NCBI RefSeq assembly: GCF_000146065.2
Contig: NC_020449.1
Coordinates: 186,001 to 250,000, forward strand
DNA: 64,000 nucleotides
Direction: 5' to 3'
Source of the DNA: Candidatus Cloacimonas acidaminovorans str. Evry
Lineage (GTDB): Bacteria; Cloacimonadota; Cloacimonadia; Cloacimonadales; Cloacimonadaceae
A program made the translations under genes and the position numbers. This document shows positions 1 through 8,392 of this stretch, piece by piece (the stretch's first letter is position 1; the number at the start of each line of letters is the position of its first letter). The notes beneath the pieces are model-generated. The model saw only the letters and a program-made list of their open reading frames with translations. It had not been told where the DNA came from and made no database searches.

Positions 1-757
1 TATAAAGAGCCATCAGATCAGAAATACAAGTGGCAAAAGAAATATCGCTTCTTTTGGAAACGCTATTAATAAATTCAATTGTGGGATAGGAAGATATTCT
101 GGGAATATGAATAGGATTTTCCTGCATTCTGCGTAAGATTTTTTTGATTGCTTCCAATTGAGCAGTGGGACTGAATTCCTGATAATTTTTGTAGTCATAA
201 CCCTGAAAGGCAAAGGAGGTATCACTTTCATAGATATCAAAAAACAAATCCATTATTTCCGTGAAAGTTATATCGGGAATGGCAGGATTGGGAGAAGGAA
301 CAGCTAAAGCAATGCCTACAACTCCTTTGTTCCAAATTTCCTGAGCGGATTCTGCGTGATAAGGATAATCACCAATATCAATATGACCCCAAAGAGCCAG
401 AGAAGTAAAAGAATTGGCATTTACCAAAGCAATCTTCTTTTTGAGAGCAGAATTGTTAAAAACAGGGCTTTGAGTATGATAGCTAAGTTCAGCGAGGGTA
501 GTCCAACCGCCTTCTAAAGCAATTTTAGTTATTTTAGCCAAGTCAGTTGCCGAATCAGTATTTTTGGCTAAAATATGGGTATGGGGATCAATTCCACCAG
601 GGAGCATTAGTAAACCCTTGGCATCAATTATTTGGACATCTTCTTCCACTTCAATCTCATCAGTGGAGAGCTTGATAATTTTATCTTCAAACAGCACATT
701 CACTGTTTTCAGGGCTGTTGAAGAAGTGGGTAGGGAAACGGATTTAAGTAATTTCAT
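1..757 (-). CDS. Cyclic amidohydrolase, dihydroorotase/dihydropyrimidinase-like (3' end outside window)
   Basis: The first 252 residues of a metal-dependent amidohydrolase are visible; the C-terminal half lies beyond the window edge. The N-terminus has the small beta-sandwich typical of the family, then the metal-binding HxH in GGIDPHTHI (His59 and His61). In this superfamily the two histidines bind a binuclear metal centre used to hydrolyse cyclic amides. The ATG at 757 opens a frame that stays open to base 1. It lies downstream of the MlaD-like and lipoprotein genes on the same strand, with an 89-base gap, so it may share their transcript. The substrate cannot be told from this half; dihydropyrimidinase, allantoinase and dihydroorotase remain possible. 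Confidence 0.72.
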   Translation of the reverse strand, partial: MKLLKSVSLPTSSTALKTVNVLFEDKIIKLSTDEIEVEEDVQIIDAKGLLMLPGGIDPHTHILAKNTDSATDLAKITKIALEGGWTTLAELSYHTQSPVFNNSALKKKIALVNANSFTSLALWGHIDIGDYPYHAESAQEIWNKGVVGIALAVPSPNPAIPDITFTEIMDLFFDIYESDTSFAFQGYDYKNYQEFSPTAQLEAIKKILRRMQENPIHIPRISSYPTIEFINSVSKRSDISFATCISDLMALY

Positions 758-846
758 AATTTATTTCTATTTGAACCAAAGCCGACTTCCATCTTTGTTG
801 GAAGCAGTTTTTGGTTTCCTGTATATTATTATTCGGTTCATTTATT

Positions 847-1701
847 CTATTCTTTCAGCATTTTTTGCATAGTGGTGTTTAGTTCTTCCCGAGCGACATT
901 ATCCTGCAGAGAGCTGAAAATTCCTTCTGCCTTTTTCCAATATCTTTTTGCTGCAGGGATGTTATTTTCCGCAGCAGCAATTTGAGCTTTCAGCCACAAA
1001 CAATGAGCCATACCCCGAAAATTGCCAAAGCGATAATCCCAATCCTGAGCTTTATCAGCATAGAAATTGGCTGTTTCATAATCAGCAGTTCTATAATAAT
1101 AATAGGCAAGAGCATACCAGGCAGAAGAAAGCAGTTCGGGGTCATTATATTTTGCTTTTTTCTGCTGTTTTTCCATTTTTTTTGCTAAATTTATTAGTTC
1201 CTTAACCTGTTTTTCTTCAGCAATTGCCAGATAACTATCTGCCTGCAGTTTGTCTATAGCAAGTTTTAGATTAACTTCAGCAGGATAATCTATTTTGCTT
1301 ATAGCTTTTTGCGATATGGCAGAGTAGTTATTTTCCCGCTGGTAGTTATAAAGTTCCAGAAGCAGAAGATAATAAGCCAGTTCAGGAGCTGTATTTTGAA
1401 TTATTTCAGCCATTTGGTTTTTGTATTGCAGATAAGCTTTTTCATTATTATTTTCCAATTCTATTCTTGCCAAACCGCTTAAGCAGGCAAGCATACCTTT
1501 GATATCGGCAAAAGAACGATAGTTTTCCGTTAAGAAAATATAACTTTCCCGGGCAGAGGAAAAATCCCTGTTGTTTTCCATTTGCAAAGCAAAACGCAAA
1601 TGATTATTAGCATCTATTTTTGCCTGTGGTTCAACGGGAATTTTTACAGTAGAACAGGCAGTTAGAATTAGTAAAATTAGGAATAACCATTTACGGCACA
1701 T
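847..1701 (-). CDS. Putative outer-membrane lipoprotein with helical (TPR-like) repeats
   Basis: This is a 284-residue lipoprotein. The signal peptide ends in a lipobox, LTAC, with the lipidated cysteine at residue 16. The rest is alpha-helical with alternating aromatic and small residues (for example SSAWYALAYYYYRTADYETA), as in tetratricopeptide-like repeats. I chose the ATG at 1701 rather than an upstream start at 1827, because it places the signal peptide at the N-terminus. It overlaps the stop of the MlaD-like gene by 11 bases, which points to coupled translation. By position it may be the outer-membrane partner of the MCE protein, but that is inference. Confidence 0.7.
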   Translation of the reverse strand: MCRKWLFLILLILTACSTVKIPVEPQAKIDANNHLRFALQMENNRDFSSARESYIFLTENYRSFADIKGMLACLSGLARIELENNNEKAYLQYKNQMAEIIQNTAPELAYYLLLLELYNYQRENNYSAISQKAISKIDYPAEVNLKLAIDKLQADSYLAIAEEKQVKELINLAKKMEKQQKKAKYNDPELLSSAWYALAYYYYRTADYETANFYADKAQDWDYRFGNFRGMAHCLWLKAQIAAAENNIPAAKRYWKKAEGIFSSLQDNVAREELNTTMQKMLKE

Positions 1702-2773
1702 TGGGAACCTGATGTATATATTTTGGTGAAGGCATATTTTGTTCAGCAGAAGGACTAATCCCTTTCCGCAAAAGAGGATTGTTATTAAGTCCTTCCAAGG
1801 TCTTACGGGCTTTAGCCAAACTGTCATTCAAATTGCTTAAAAGTAAACGCAATTCAGGATTATTTACTGTAGCCAGAATTTTTGCCAGTTCAGCAGTAGC
1901 GGATTCCAGATTATTCAAGGTTTCCGAAAGGGGCTGTAAAATTTTATCCTGCATGGGATCAAGCAATTTTATCAACAGAGAATCGGGTTTTTTATAATTA
2001 TCAATAGCAGTTTGAGCACTCGCTAAAATAAATTCCAGTTCATTCATGCGGTTATTCAATCCTTGAGAGAGTTCTGCCAGATTATTCAAAGTTCTAAGCA
2101 AAACACCACTTTCGGGATTGTTATCCTGATTTAGGTTGGCGGTTAAAATTGAAAGCTCTGTAGTTATTTCTTCAACTTTATTCATACTGGCATTTGCTTT
2201 TTCCGAAGCATCTGCCAAATTTACCAGAAAACGGGGAATGGAACCTTTATCGGCATTGTAATCCTCATTGAGAGATGAAGAAAGCTGAGCCAAATTAGCC
2301 AAAATAAGGGAAATCGGATCACTGGTTTGAGGAGCTATCAATTTTAACTGTTTTTTACCCTCCGGAAAATCGGAAGAAAGTATAGTACTTTTATCCTGTA
2401 AGTGCTCCCTGGAATTGGGATTTTGAATAAATTCCAAAGTGGTCTTTCCGGTTATCGGATTTGTATTTCGTGCTAAAATGGAACCGGTAACCATTATATT
2501 TTTATAGCGATTAAGAATATAAAACTCCAGCCCGATATTGCCATCTTCCATAAGCGAAAAATCACGCACTCTTCCTACCTCAAAGCCCTTGTATAATACT
2601 GGAGTTTGAGTAGAAATTCCCATTGCATTTGCCAAAGTGCTGTAATATACATATTTCTTTTCCAGAAGGTTTTGCCTGATAGCAATAAAAACCATTGCCA
2701 GCAACAATAATAAAACTGGTATGCTAATAAAGGCAAAAACAATCTTTCGGCTGTGTTTGATCTTATCTATCAT
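1691..2773 (-). CDS. MlaD/MCE-family lipid-transport protein
   Basis: This 360-residue protein has one N-terminal membrane anchor (about residues 10-32). It is followed by an MCE domain (about 38-120) with the typical VLYKGFEVGRV and GKTTLEF strands. A long helical tail (about 150-325) is rich in Asn, Leu and Ala. MCE proteins form hexameric rings that carry phospholipids between inner and outer membranes in diderm bacteria, powered by an MlaE/MlaF ABC transporter. No mlaE or mlaF is next to it: the gene opens the operon behind its own promoter-like sequence. A lipoprotein gene overlaps its 3' end. Confidence 0.8.
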   Translation of the reverse strand: MIDKIKHSRKIVFAFISIPVLLLLLAMVFIAIRQNLLEKKYVYYSTLANAMGISTQTPVLYKGFEVGRVRDFSLMEDGNIGLEFYILNRYKNIMVTGSILARNTNPITGKTTLEFIQNPNSREHLQDKSTILSSDFPEGKKQLKLIAPQTSDPISLILANLAQLSSSLNEDYNADKGSIPRFLVNLADASEKANASMNKVEEITTELSILTANLNQDNNPESGVLLRTLNNLAELSQGLNNRMNELEFILASAQTAIDNYKKPDSLLIKLLDPMQDKILQPLSETLNNLESATAELAKILATVNNPELRLLLSNLNDSLAKARKTLEGLNNNPLLRKGISPSAEQNMPSPKYIHQVPNVP

Positions 2774-2797
2774 TTTTTAACCCTATTATGGCTTGTT

Positions 2798-2828
2798 ATT
2801 ATAATTTTGAAGGATAGTTTTTTGTCAA
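2798..2828 (-). promoter_or_regulatory. Candidate sigma-70 promoter for the MlaD-like operon
   Basis: On the minus strand TTGACA (2828-2823) is followed after 19 bases by TATAAT (2803-2798), about 25 bases upstream of the ATG at 2773. Both hexamers match the consensus perfectly. The spacer is two bases longer than ideal, or 18 bases if TTATAA is taken as the -10 box. Confidence 0.45.
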
Positions 2829-3227
2829 GCTTTTAATAGGGGATACCGAGAGAGAGTTTTTTTACAAAGAGAGAAAGAGAAAAAGAAGGATTATTTTAAC
2901 AAAGAGAGAAAGAGAGATTCACAATTTGAAGGGAAAATTGTTTGTCATTCCTGAGAAAGTAGGAATCCACAAGAGATAAAAAAATATTTATGTATTTCCA
3001 ACAGAGATTTATATTATTACTTAATCAACAAATAGATCAAGTTAAAACCTGTTTCCAAGTGATAATAATACTTCATTTTATTCGGTGTTCTCTGTGTTCT
3101 CATTGTCTTCTGTTTAAAAAAATAATACTAACCCCGGCTATCAGTTCTTCATTAGTAAAATCACAAAAAAGAACTTGACTGTTAAATAGTATATTCAATA
3201 AAAGGAATTAAATAAGATAAGACAGGA
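2829..3227. other. Intergenic region with short degenerate repeats
   Basis: No gene was found here. It holds purine-rich words (GAGAGAAAGAG) that are the reverse complement of the pyrimidine-rich tracts at 21.1-22.0 kb. It also has the hairpin word ATTCCTGAGAAAGTAGGAAT, related to one near 13470, and a TCTCTGTGTTCTC phrase near 3085. A weak promoter-like pair for the methylase gene sits near 3175-3203: TTGACT, then an AATAAA-like -10. Confidence 0.5.
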
Positions 3228-3236
3228 TTGATAGAG

Positions 3237-4376
3237 ATGAAATTCAATGATTCAAGTCAATTGACAATACCTATTAGGGAAGAAATGCCGAAATTTAATA
3301 GTGTAGTAATATTAAATCAGGAAAAGTTGATAGAGGTTTTGGAAGAGATTGAAAAAATAGATAATGTGAACTTGATGAAAAACAGAATTCTCGCGTTAAA
3401 AGCTATTATCAATAATTATAATAATGATAGAGAAGGATTACTAAATATAGATTCCAACGGAGAGACAATTTCCCTACGCAGGGATATTTTGTTTTCAGAA
3501 TTAAATCAAATCTTAGAATCCCAAACCCTGGAAAGAGCACAGTATTACCTTAAACGTCTAAAAAATGGGATAAAAGAAGAAAAAACAAGTAAGATAAATG
3601 ATATTAATCTTCACAGATGGAAAGAGTATGACGATATTTTAACCGACAGTTTATGGTTATTTGATAAAAGAAACACCTCTGGTGCACATTTAGGATGGTA
3701 TTGGGGTAATTTTATTCCTCAAATTCCACATCAGATGATGTTAAGATATACAAAGAAAGACGACTGGGTGTTAGATACTTTCTTGGGAAGCGGAACAACA
3801 TTAATTGAAAGTAAGAGATTGGGAAGGAATGGAATAGGAATAGAATTAAATGCTGAAGTAGCAAATAAAGCCGAAAAACTAATCCAAATGGAAGCTAATA
3901 AATATGATGTGATAAGCAATGTTATTATTGGGGATAGCAGAACTATAGACCTGAAACCAACTTTACAAAAATACAATATCAATAAATTTCAACTGCTTAT
4001 TATGCATCCACCCTATCATGATATTATCCGGTTTTCTAAAGACGATAAAAATGATCTTTCTAATACGGAAACCACAGAGGAATTTTTAGAAATGTTTAAG
4101 GCAGTTGTAAATAATGTAACATCTTATCTGGAAAAAGGGCGCTATTTAGTTTTGGTTATTGGAGATAAATATTCCAAAGGTGAATGGATTCCTTTAGGTT
4201 TTTATTGTATGCAGGAGGTCTTAAATAGTGGTTATCTGTTAAAAAGTATCATTGTGAAAAATTTTGAGGAAACCAGAGCTAAAAGAAATCAACAGGAGCT
4301 TTGGCGTTATAGAGCACTGGTCGGCGGTTTCTATGTTTTTAAGCATGAATATATTATGCTTTTTAAGAAAAAATAG
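3237..4376 (+). CDS. DNA methyltransferase of a type II restriction-modification system
   Basis: This is an S-adenosylmethionine-dependent amino-methyltransferase acting on DNA. Numbered from an upstream TTG at 3228, the cofactor motif DTFLGSGTT lies at about 183-191 and the catalytic motif IV reads HPPY at 260-263, where most relatives have SPPY or DPPY. The motif order (cofactor first, catalytic second) is the alpha/gamma-type arrangement. The N-terminal 130 residues are helical and may recognise DNA. I prefer the ATG at 3237, which has AGG about ten bases upstream. The next gene, 13 bases downstream, has a nuclease motif, so the two form a restriction-modification pair. The base modified (N4-cytosine or N6-adenine) is unknown. 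Confidence 0.8.
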   Translation: MKFNDSSQLTIPIREEMPKFNSVVILNQEKLIEVLEEIEKIDNVNLMKNRILALKAIINNYNNDREGLLNIDSNGETISLRRDILFSELNQILESQTLERAQYYLKRLKNGIKEEKTSKINDINLHRWKEYDDILTDSLWLFDKRNTSGAHLGWYWGNFIPQIPHQMMLRYTKKDDWVLDTFLGSGTTLIESKRLGRNGIGIELNAEVANKAEKLIQMEANKYDVISNVIIGDSRTIDLKPTLQKYNINKFQLLIMHPPYHDIIRFSKDDKNDLSNTETTEEFLEMFKAVVNNVTSYLEKGRYLVLVIGDKYSKGEWIPLGFYCMQEVLNSGYLLKSIIVKNFEETRAKRNQQELWRYRALVGGFYVFKHEYIMLFKKK

Positions 4377-4389
4377 ATAGGAGAAGTAT

Positions 4390-5229
4390 ATGCCTTTATA
4401 TAGTAAAAAAGAGATATTAAATTTGAAGCTTAATAGTATTAAAAGTAAGGAGTTAAGAGTATTAGCCAAGAATCTTGGTATTTCCCCGAAAGGTTCAGCA
4501 GCGGAAATCATTAAAAGGATTTTGGAAATGAAACCACAATCCCCTGAAAATATTGTTGATGCTTACATTAAATCCATTTTCCTGCAAAGCATACAAGAAC
4601 GCAAAGAACTTATATCTGATGATGATTTAAAAAATGAACTTTCTAAAGTAAAATCTTTTTCCTGGGGCACCAAACAGGGAGAGTTGGATCAAAAAATACA
4701 AAAAGATTTTGTAAGAATATATTGTCACTATGATGATTTAGTCAGTCATGTGGAAGCCACTTTATTTAAAGATGTAACTAATTATGTTATATGCAGTTGG
4801 TATAATTATTGGACTACAGTTTATATAGAAGAGCATATTGGTATGCATCCTAAAGTTATTCCTACTATTAAAAACATAAAAGGAATTGATATCTTCTTTG
4901 ATGGCCAACCCTTTGATTTAAAAATAAGTTATGTGCCTCGTAATTATAACATTGACGAGGCGGTAAAGAATCCTTTGAATTTGGCGGTTTGGATGTATGA
5001 AAACCAAGGTGCTGAAAGGTTTGGCGCAGATAATAGATTATTTTTTATCCTCTTAGATAAAGATAATACAAATAAAAGCTGGGAACTGAAAAGAGATTTT
5101 GACTTGATATTCAGCAAAATTGACTCTTTTTTCAGTAAGGAAAAAGTATCTGACAGTGGCGAGATTGTTTTTAGTTACAAAGGAAAATCCTATACGGCGA
5201 TTACAAAAGTTCTGTTAATTACAAAGTAG
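4390..5229 (+). CDS. Putative type II restriction endonuclease, SAP-like plus PD-(D/E)xK
   Basis: This 279-residue protein is probably the cleavage partner of the upstream methylase. The first 45 residues resemble a SAP DNA-binding motif (KELRVLAKNLGISPKGSAAE). The centre carries a PD-(D/E)xK-like signature: Asp167 in GIDIFF, then Asp176 and Lys178 in FDLKIS. This would bind magnesium and cut the phosphodiester backbone. A good ribosome site (GGAGAAG) precedes the ATG, 13 bases after the methylase stop, so the pair is co-transcribed. The family and the recognition sequence are unknown; assignment rests on motif and neighbourhood. Confidence 0.65.
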   Translation: MPLYSKKEILNLKLNSIKSKELRVLAKNLGISPKGSAAEIIKRILEMKPQSPENIVDAYIKSIFLQSIQERKELISDDDLKNELSKVKSFSWGTKQGELDQKIQKDFVRIYCHYDDLVSHVEATLFKDVTNYVICSWYNYWTTVYIEEHIGMHPKVIPTIKNIKGIDIFFDGQPFDLKISYVPRNYNIDEAVKNPLNLAVWMYENQGAERFGADNRLFFILLDKDNTNKSWELKRDFDLIFSKIDSFFSKEKVSDSGEIVFSYKGKSYTAITKVLLITK

Positions 5230-5270
5230 AATATTTTTCCTTTATTTGGAAAGCAGTTCCTTGCTTGCAA

Positions 5271-5310
5271 CCCATCATCCACCCAACCTAAAGGATGAGT
5301 TGATGATGGG
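5271..5310. other. Stem-loop between convergent genes
   Basis: CCCATCATC (5271-5279) pairs perfectly with GATGATGGG (5302-5310), and an inner CATCC/GGATG pair can extend it. It lies between the convergent endonuclease and carboxypeptidase genes. No U-run follows on either strand, so it is not a classic intrinsic terminator, though it could slow or end transcription or protect a 3' end. Confidence 0.4.
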
Positions 5311-5468
5311 AAATTACTTGGTAAGGGTATAGTAGGATACAGAAGAAAGTGTAGTAATTATTTGTGCCATAAGGAAAAAAGAAGAGAAAAAGAAACAGGG
5401 AAGAAATTTTTTCTCCAGCTGTGGTTAAATGCTAATAACAGAGGTGTAAGGGGATAAATGGGAAAGGA

Positions 5469-7763
5469 TTACTTTAAAAGGAGCATTTTATGAGTTTGGG
5501 TTTTGCCATCTGCAACTAAAGAATAGAGATAAACTCCGCTGGCTACAGGATGTCCACCATTATCTTTTCCGTTCCAGACATAGCGGTAATCTCCTTTTGC
5601 CAAATCGGTATCCACTATGGTTTTTACCAGCTGTCCTTTTGGATTGTAGATTTTTAAGGTTGCTCTGCTGTTTTTTGCCAGAGTGAAACTGAGAGTTGTT
5701 TCCGGATTAAAAGGATTGGGGTAATTTTTATACAGCAAAGTAAGCGGCGTCAGATCATTATTGAGGTCGGAATTTTCTGTGGCAGTTCCGCATACAATCA
5801 TAATATTATCCAGTGTCCAACCCGGATCGGTTAAGTCAATATCATTGGAAGAATCGGTTAAGCGGAAACGAAGATAAATTGATTGTCCGGCAAAATCACT
5901 TAAGGAAACAAATTCCTTTCTAAAGCTATCCCACTGTCCAGATTTGAGCCAAATTTCCTGCCAGTTGTTTCCATCCGGGGAAATTTCCACTCTGCAGGGG
6001 TCATAATTCCATTCTGTATAAAGGTGGGAATCGAAAATAAGCCAGGTTTGATTCGTAGCGGGAATCAGAACCGGGTTGATGGTTTTAATCCAGACATTGC
6101 AATTAATAGCATAAAAACCATAACCACCAATGCTGTCGGTAATTGCATATCCTGAAGCGGCAATCTGATTTTGCACTTTCCAGGGTCCTTCTATTTCCCA
6201 ATCAAAACTTCCGTTTTCCCAATCCTCACTGAAAACGATTGTGGCAGGACTGAGGTTAAACTCCAAATGATTATGACCTTCTGTAAGATTTACAGTTCCG
6301 ATATAGGGAGTGTAACCTAAAGCATAAATTTGCATTGGATAGTCCCCAGCATAAGTATTCAAGTTAGCAAAACCATTCACAAAAAGTGTGTCAGGGAAAA
6401 TATCACCGATAATAACTCTCGCTGAAACGGGTTCAGAACCGCAACGAACACCTATTCTTAAAGTAGCTGGAGGTTTTGGTTCCAAATTTATCTGGATATT
6501 TGTCCACGAGCCGTTATTTACTATTTGATTATTGATAATCTTGTCGTAATACCCTTTTTTGCGAGCTATAACGGTGTAAGAACCACTGGCTAAAGGACGG
6601 TAAAATTTTCCATTTTGGGGAAAAGAAGTTCTGGGACGAAACCAAGGCGCATTATGTTGCTGGATAATAATTTCCGCTTCTGTTGGTATTCCTGCTGCAG
6701 TAACGGTTCCGGTAAGCATTGAAGAAGAAGGAACTGCCGAACTAAACATTAAAGCTCTGTTTATCAACCAGCGAACTCCATTACTGCAACGCTGAATTGT
6801 TCCTACCATAACAGTTGAATCCGGTTGAATATCGCTGGTTCCACATTCAACTAAAAGAGCGATTGTGCCATATTGCTGATAAAGCCAATCGTGAAATGCA
6901 CCCTGACGACTCAAATTGGGATATGCCTCATAGGTTCCAGTGCCACTTTGTTTGATAATTTGAGAAGCAAAACCGGTAGCAATAGAAGCAGCAAAATTAA
7001 GGTCGGGACTGGGACGAACATATTTCCAGTTAAAAGGATAATAGACCTTTTCCGATAAATTGCCTGTCCGGGAAGAATGCCAACAAACGGCATAAATGAA
7101 TTTTCTTTGCTCACAAAGCTGTTGAAAGCCAATAATTTCACTTTCACTCATTGGGGCAGGACCACGATAATAATCATAGGTCTCATCTCCAACCGGACAA
7201 TACAGTGTATCCCCATGCACCCAATTGAAGGCAAAATTGCGATTTATATCCACTCCGTCTATATCACCTCCGGTTATCGGGTCAAAATCAAAAATGCCGT
7301 TGTTATTGTTATCCCGTTTATTCTTACGGTAGGAAACATCCAGATTTTCCGTAACTACATTGTGCCCTTCAGGATTGAGAGTGGGAATAAACCATAAGTC
7401 AAGCTGCGAAATCCATTGAGCATAAGGTTGCTGATAGCGATAAGTTAATATTTCGGCAATATTAGCCATAGTTGTTTGAACTCCCAAAACCTCTTCCGCA
7501 TGAACTTGTCCGACAAATAGCAAAGCCGGTTCGTATTCATCAATTTCCACATTATCGGAAATACGAATAGCATAAATAGGAATATGATCTTGCTGCGAAT
7601 AACCAATGATATATAGTTTAGCAATATCGGGATGTGATTGCTGATGGCTTTGCAATAAAGCATAAATTTTGGCATAAGTATAATAACAAGTAGGCAAGGT
7701 TGCACTTATCAATGCCGGCAAAAATAGCATAATGCATATTATTATCTTCATCGCTATCTTCAT
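5469..7763 (-). CDS. Secreted M14 zinc carboxypeptidase with C-terminal sorting domain
   Basis: This 764-residue exported peptidase has an N-terminal signal peptide (about 1-21), then a complete M14 domain. Zinc ligands are His88 and Glu91 (QVHAEEV) and His229 (VCWHSS). Arg175 sits in DINRNF for substrate binding, and Glu306 (LLVECG) is the catalytic base. A carboxypeptidase-regulatory-like domain follows, then a jelly-roll-like domain, and a C-terminal Ig-like sorting domain with YPNPFNPETT and a terminal HKMLLLK. Such C-termini direct type IX-like secretion in related phyla. I moved the start from 7853 to the ATG at 7763 (GGAAG ribosome site), because the longer frame reads through a small repeat element. 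It probably degrades peptides outside the cell. Confidence 0.88.
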   Translation of the reverse strand: MKIAMKIIICIMLFLPALISATLPTCYYTYAKIYALLQSHQQSHPDIAKLYIIGYSQQDHIPIYAIRISDNVEIDEYEPALLFVGQVHAEEVLGVQTTMANIAEILTYRYQQPYAQWISQLDLWFIPTLNPEGHNVVTENLDVSYRKNKRDNNNNGIFDFDPITGGDIDGVDINRNFAFNWVHGDTLYCPVGDETYDYYRGPAPMSESEIIGFQQLCEQRKFIYAVCWHSSRTGNLSEKVYYPFNWKYVRPSPDLNFAASIATGFASQIIKQSGTGTYEAYPNLSRQGAFHDWLYQQYGTIALLVECGTSDIQPDSTVMVGTIQRCSNGVRWLINRALMFSSAVPSSSMLTGTVTAAGIPTEAEIIIQQHNAPWFRPRTSFPQNGKFYRPLASGSYTVIARKKGYYDKIINNQIVNNGSWTNIQINLEPKPPATLRIGVRCGSEPVSARVIIGDIFPDTLFVNGFANLNTYAGDYPMQIYALGYTPYIGTVNLTEGHNHLEFNLSPATIVFSEDWENGSFDWEIEGPWKVQNQIAASGYAITDSIGGYGFYAINCNVWIKTINPVLIPATNQTWLIFDSHLYTEWNYDPCRVEISPDGNNWQEIWLKSGQWDSFRKEFVSLSDFAGQSIYLRFRLTDSSNDIDLTDPGWTLDNIMIVCGTATENSDLNNDLTPLTLLYKNYPNPFNPETTLSFTLAKNSRATLKIYNPKGQLVKTIVDTDLAKGDYRYVWNGKDNGGHPVASGVYLYSLVADGKTQTHKMLLLK

Positions 7764-7775
7764 TGTAACTTCCTT

Positions 7776-7841
7776 TGTGTAGCCAGAGCTTGCTGTAATT
7801 CCTTTTTTTCTTGCGGAGGAACGGTGTCCTCCGGCTACACA
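7776..7841. repeat. Small element with inverted ends, copy 1
   Basis: This 66-base block begins TGTGTAGCC and ends GGCTACACA, an exact 9-base terminal inverted repeat. Inside are an AGAGCTTGCTGTA half and a GCGGAGGAACGGTGTCCTCC hairpin half. Related copies lie at 14290-14431 (opposite orientation, longer centre) and 21741-21836 (decayed). The layout resembles a miniature inverted-repeat element or a hairpin repeat; there is no coding capacity. Confidence 0.6.
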
Positions 7842-7874
7842 GTTATAAAGCAATTTTCAGTCCAAACAACTGTT

Positions 7875-7984
7875 CTTTGAGTTAAAATCGGTTTTATTTA
7901 TACTGCCGCTCTCTTTTTATTAAACAAGATATCTTTGAACTGGTCTATAGTTATCAATTGTTTCCAGCCGATTTTGACTCAAAG
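7875..7984. repeat. 17-base inverted repeats flanking a 76-base spacer
   Basis: CTTTGAGTTAAAATCGG (7875-7891) and CCGATTTTGACTCAAAG (7968-7984) are inverted copies with one mismatch. The block lies in the 340-base spacer upstream of rpmE and contains no open frame. It could fold into a long hairpin or be another small non-coding element. The rest of this spacer is AT-rich, with degenerate CACTTTTT-like words near 8005-8030 and a TTGACA at 8035-8040 that may be part of the rpmE promoter. Confidence 0.5.
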
Positions 7985-8103
7985 TAGGAACCGGGTTTCA
8001 CCTTTCCACTTTTTCACTTTTTTACTTTTTTGTATTGACATAATTCAGTGAGCTAATTTTTTGGTTTACTTGTATTGATTTATAAACAAGGAGAATTAGA
8101 TAA

Positions 8104-8313
8104 ATGAAGAAAGGAATTCATCCCAAATATGAACTGGTAACAGTTACCTGTGCTTGTGGAAATACATTTCAAACCCGGAGCACAAAAGATAAATTGCAGG
8201 TAGAAATTTGCAATGTATGCCATCCCTTTTACACAGGAAAACAGAAGATAGTTGATACTGCCGGAAGAGTAGAGAAATTCAACAAAAAATATAACCTTAA
8301 ACAAGAGAATTAG
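8104..8313 (+). CDS. rpmE: 50S ribosomal protein L31
   Basis: This 69-residue protein is a large-subunit ribosomal protein of the zinc-binding L31 type. It starts MKKGIHPKY and has the cysteine pairs CAC (16 and 18) and CNVC (36 and 39) that bind zinc. The typical HPFYTGKQ segment and basic tail follow. A ribosome site (AAGGAG) lies about ten bases before the ATG. A strong intrinsic terminator follows within 20 bases, so it is mainly a single-gene unit. Confidence 0.95.
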   Translation: MKKGIHPKYELVTVTCACGNTFQTRSTKDKLQVEICNVCHPFYTGKQKIVDTAGRVEKFNKKYNLKQEN

Positions 8314-8330
8314 GGTTTTACACCCGATAT

Positions 8331-8376
8331 ACGCCATTTTGTCCGTTTCCTGAATACGGGAAAATGGCGTTTTTTC
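8331..8376 (+). terminator. Rho-independent terminator after rpmE
   Basis: ACGCCATTTT (8331-8340) pairs perfectly with AAAATGGCGT (8361-8370), and CCGT/ACGG inside the loop extends the stem. The downstream arm runs into six T residues. It lies between rpmE and the DUF1385 gene. Confidence 0.88.
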
Positions 8377-8392
8377 TATCTTAGGGAGAAAA

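Noticed and set aside
7764-7853. Longer N-terminus for the carboxypeptidase
   Set aside because: It would translate the inverted-end repeat element and hide the signal peptide; the ATG at 7763 has a ribosome site.
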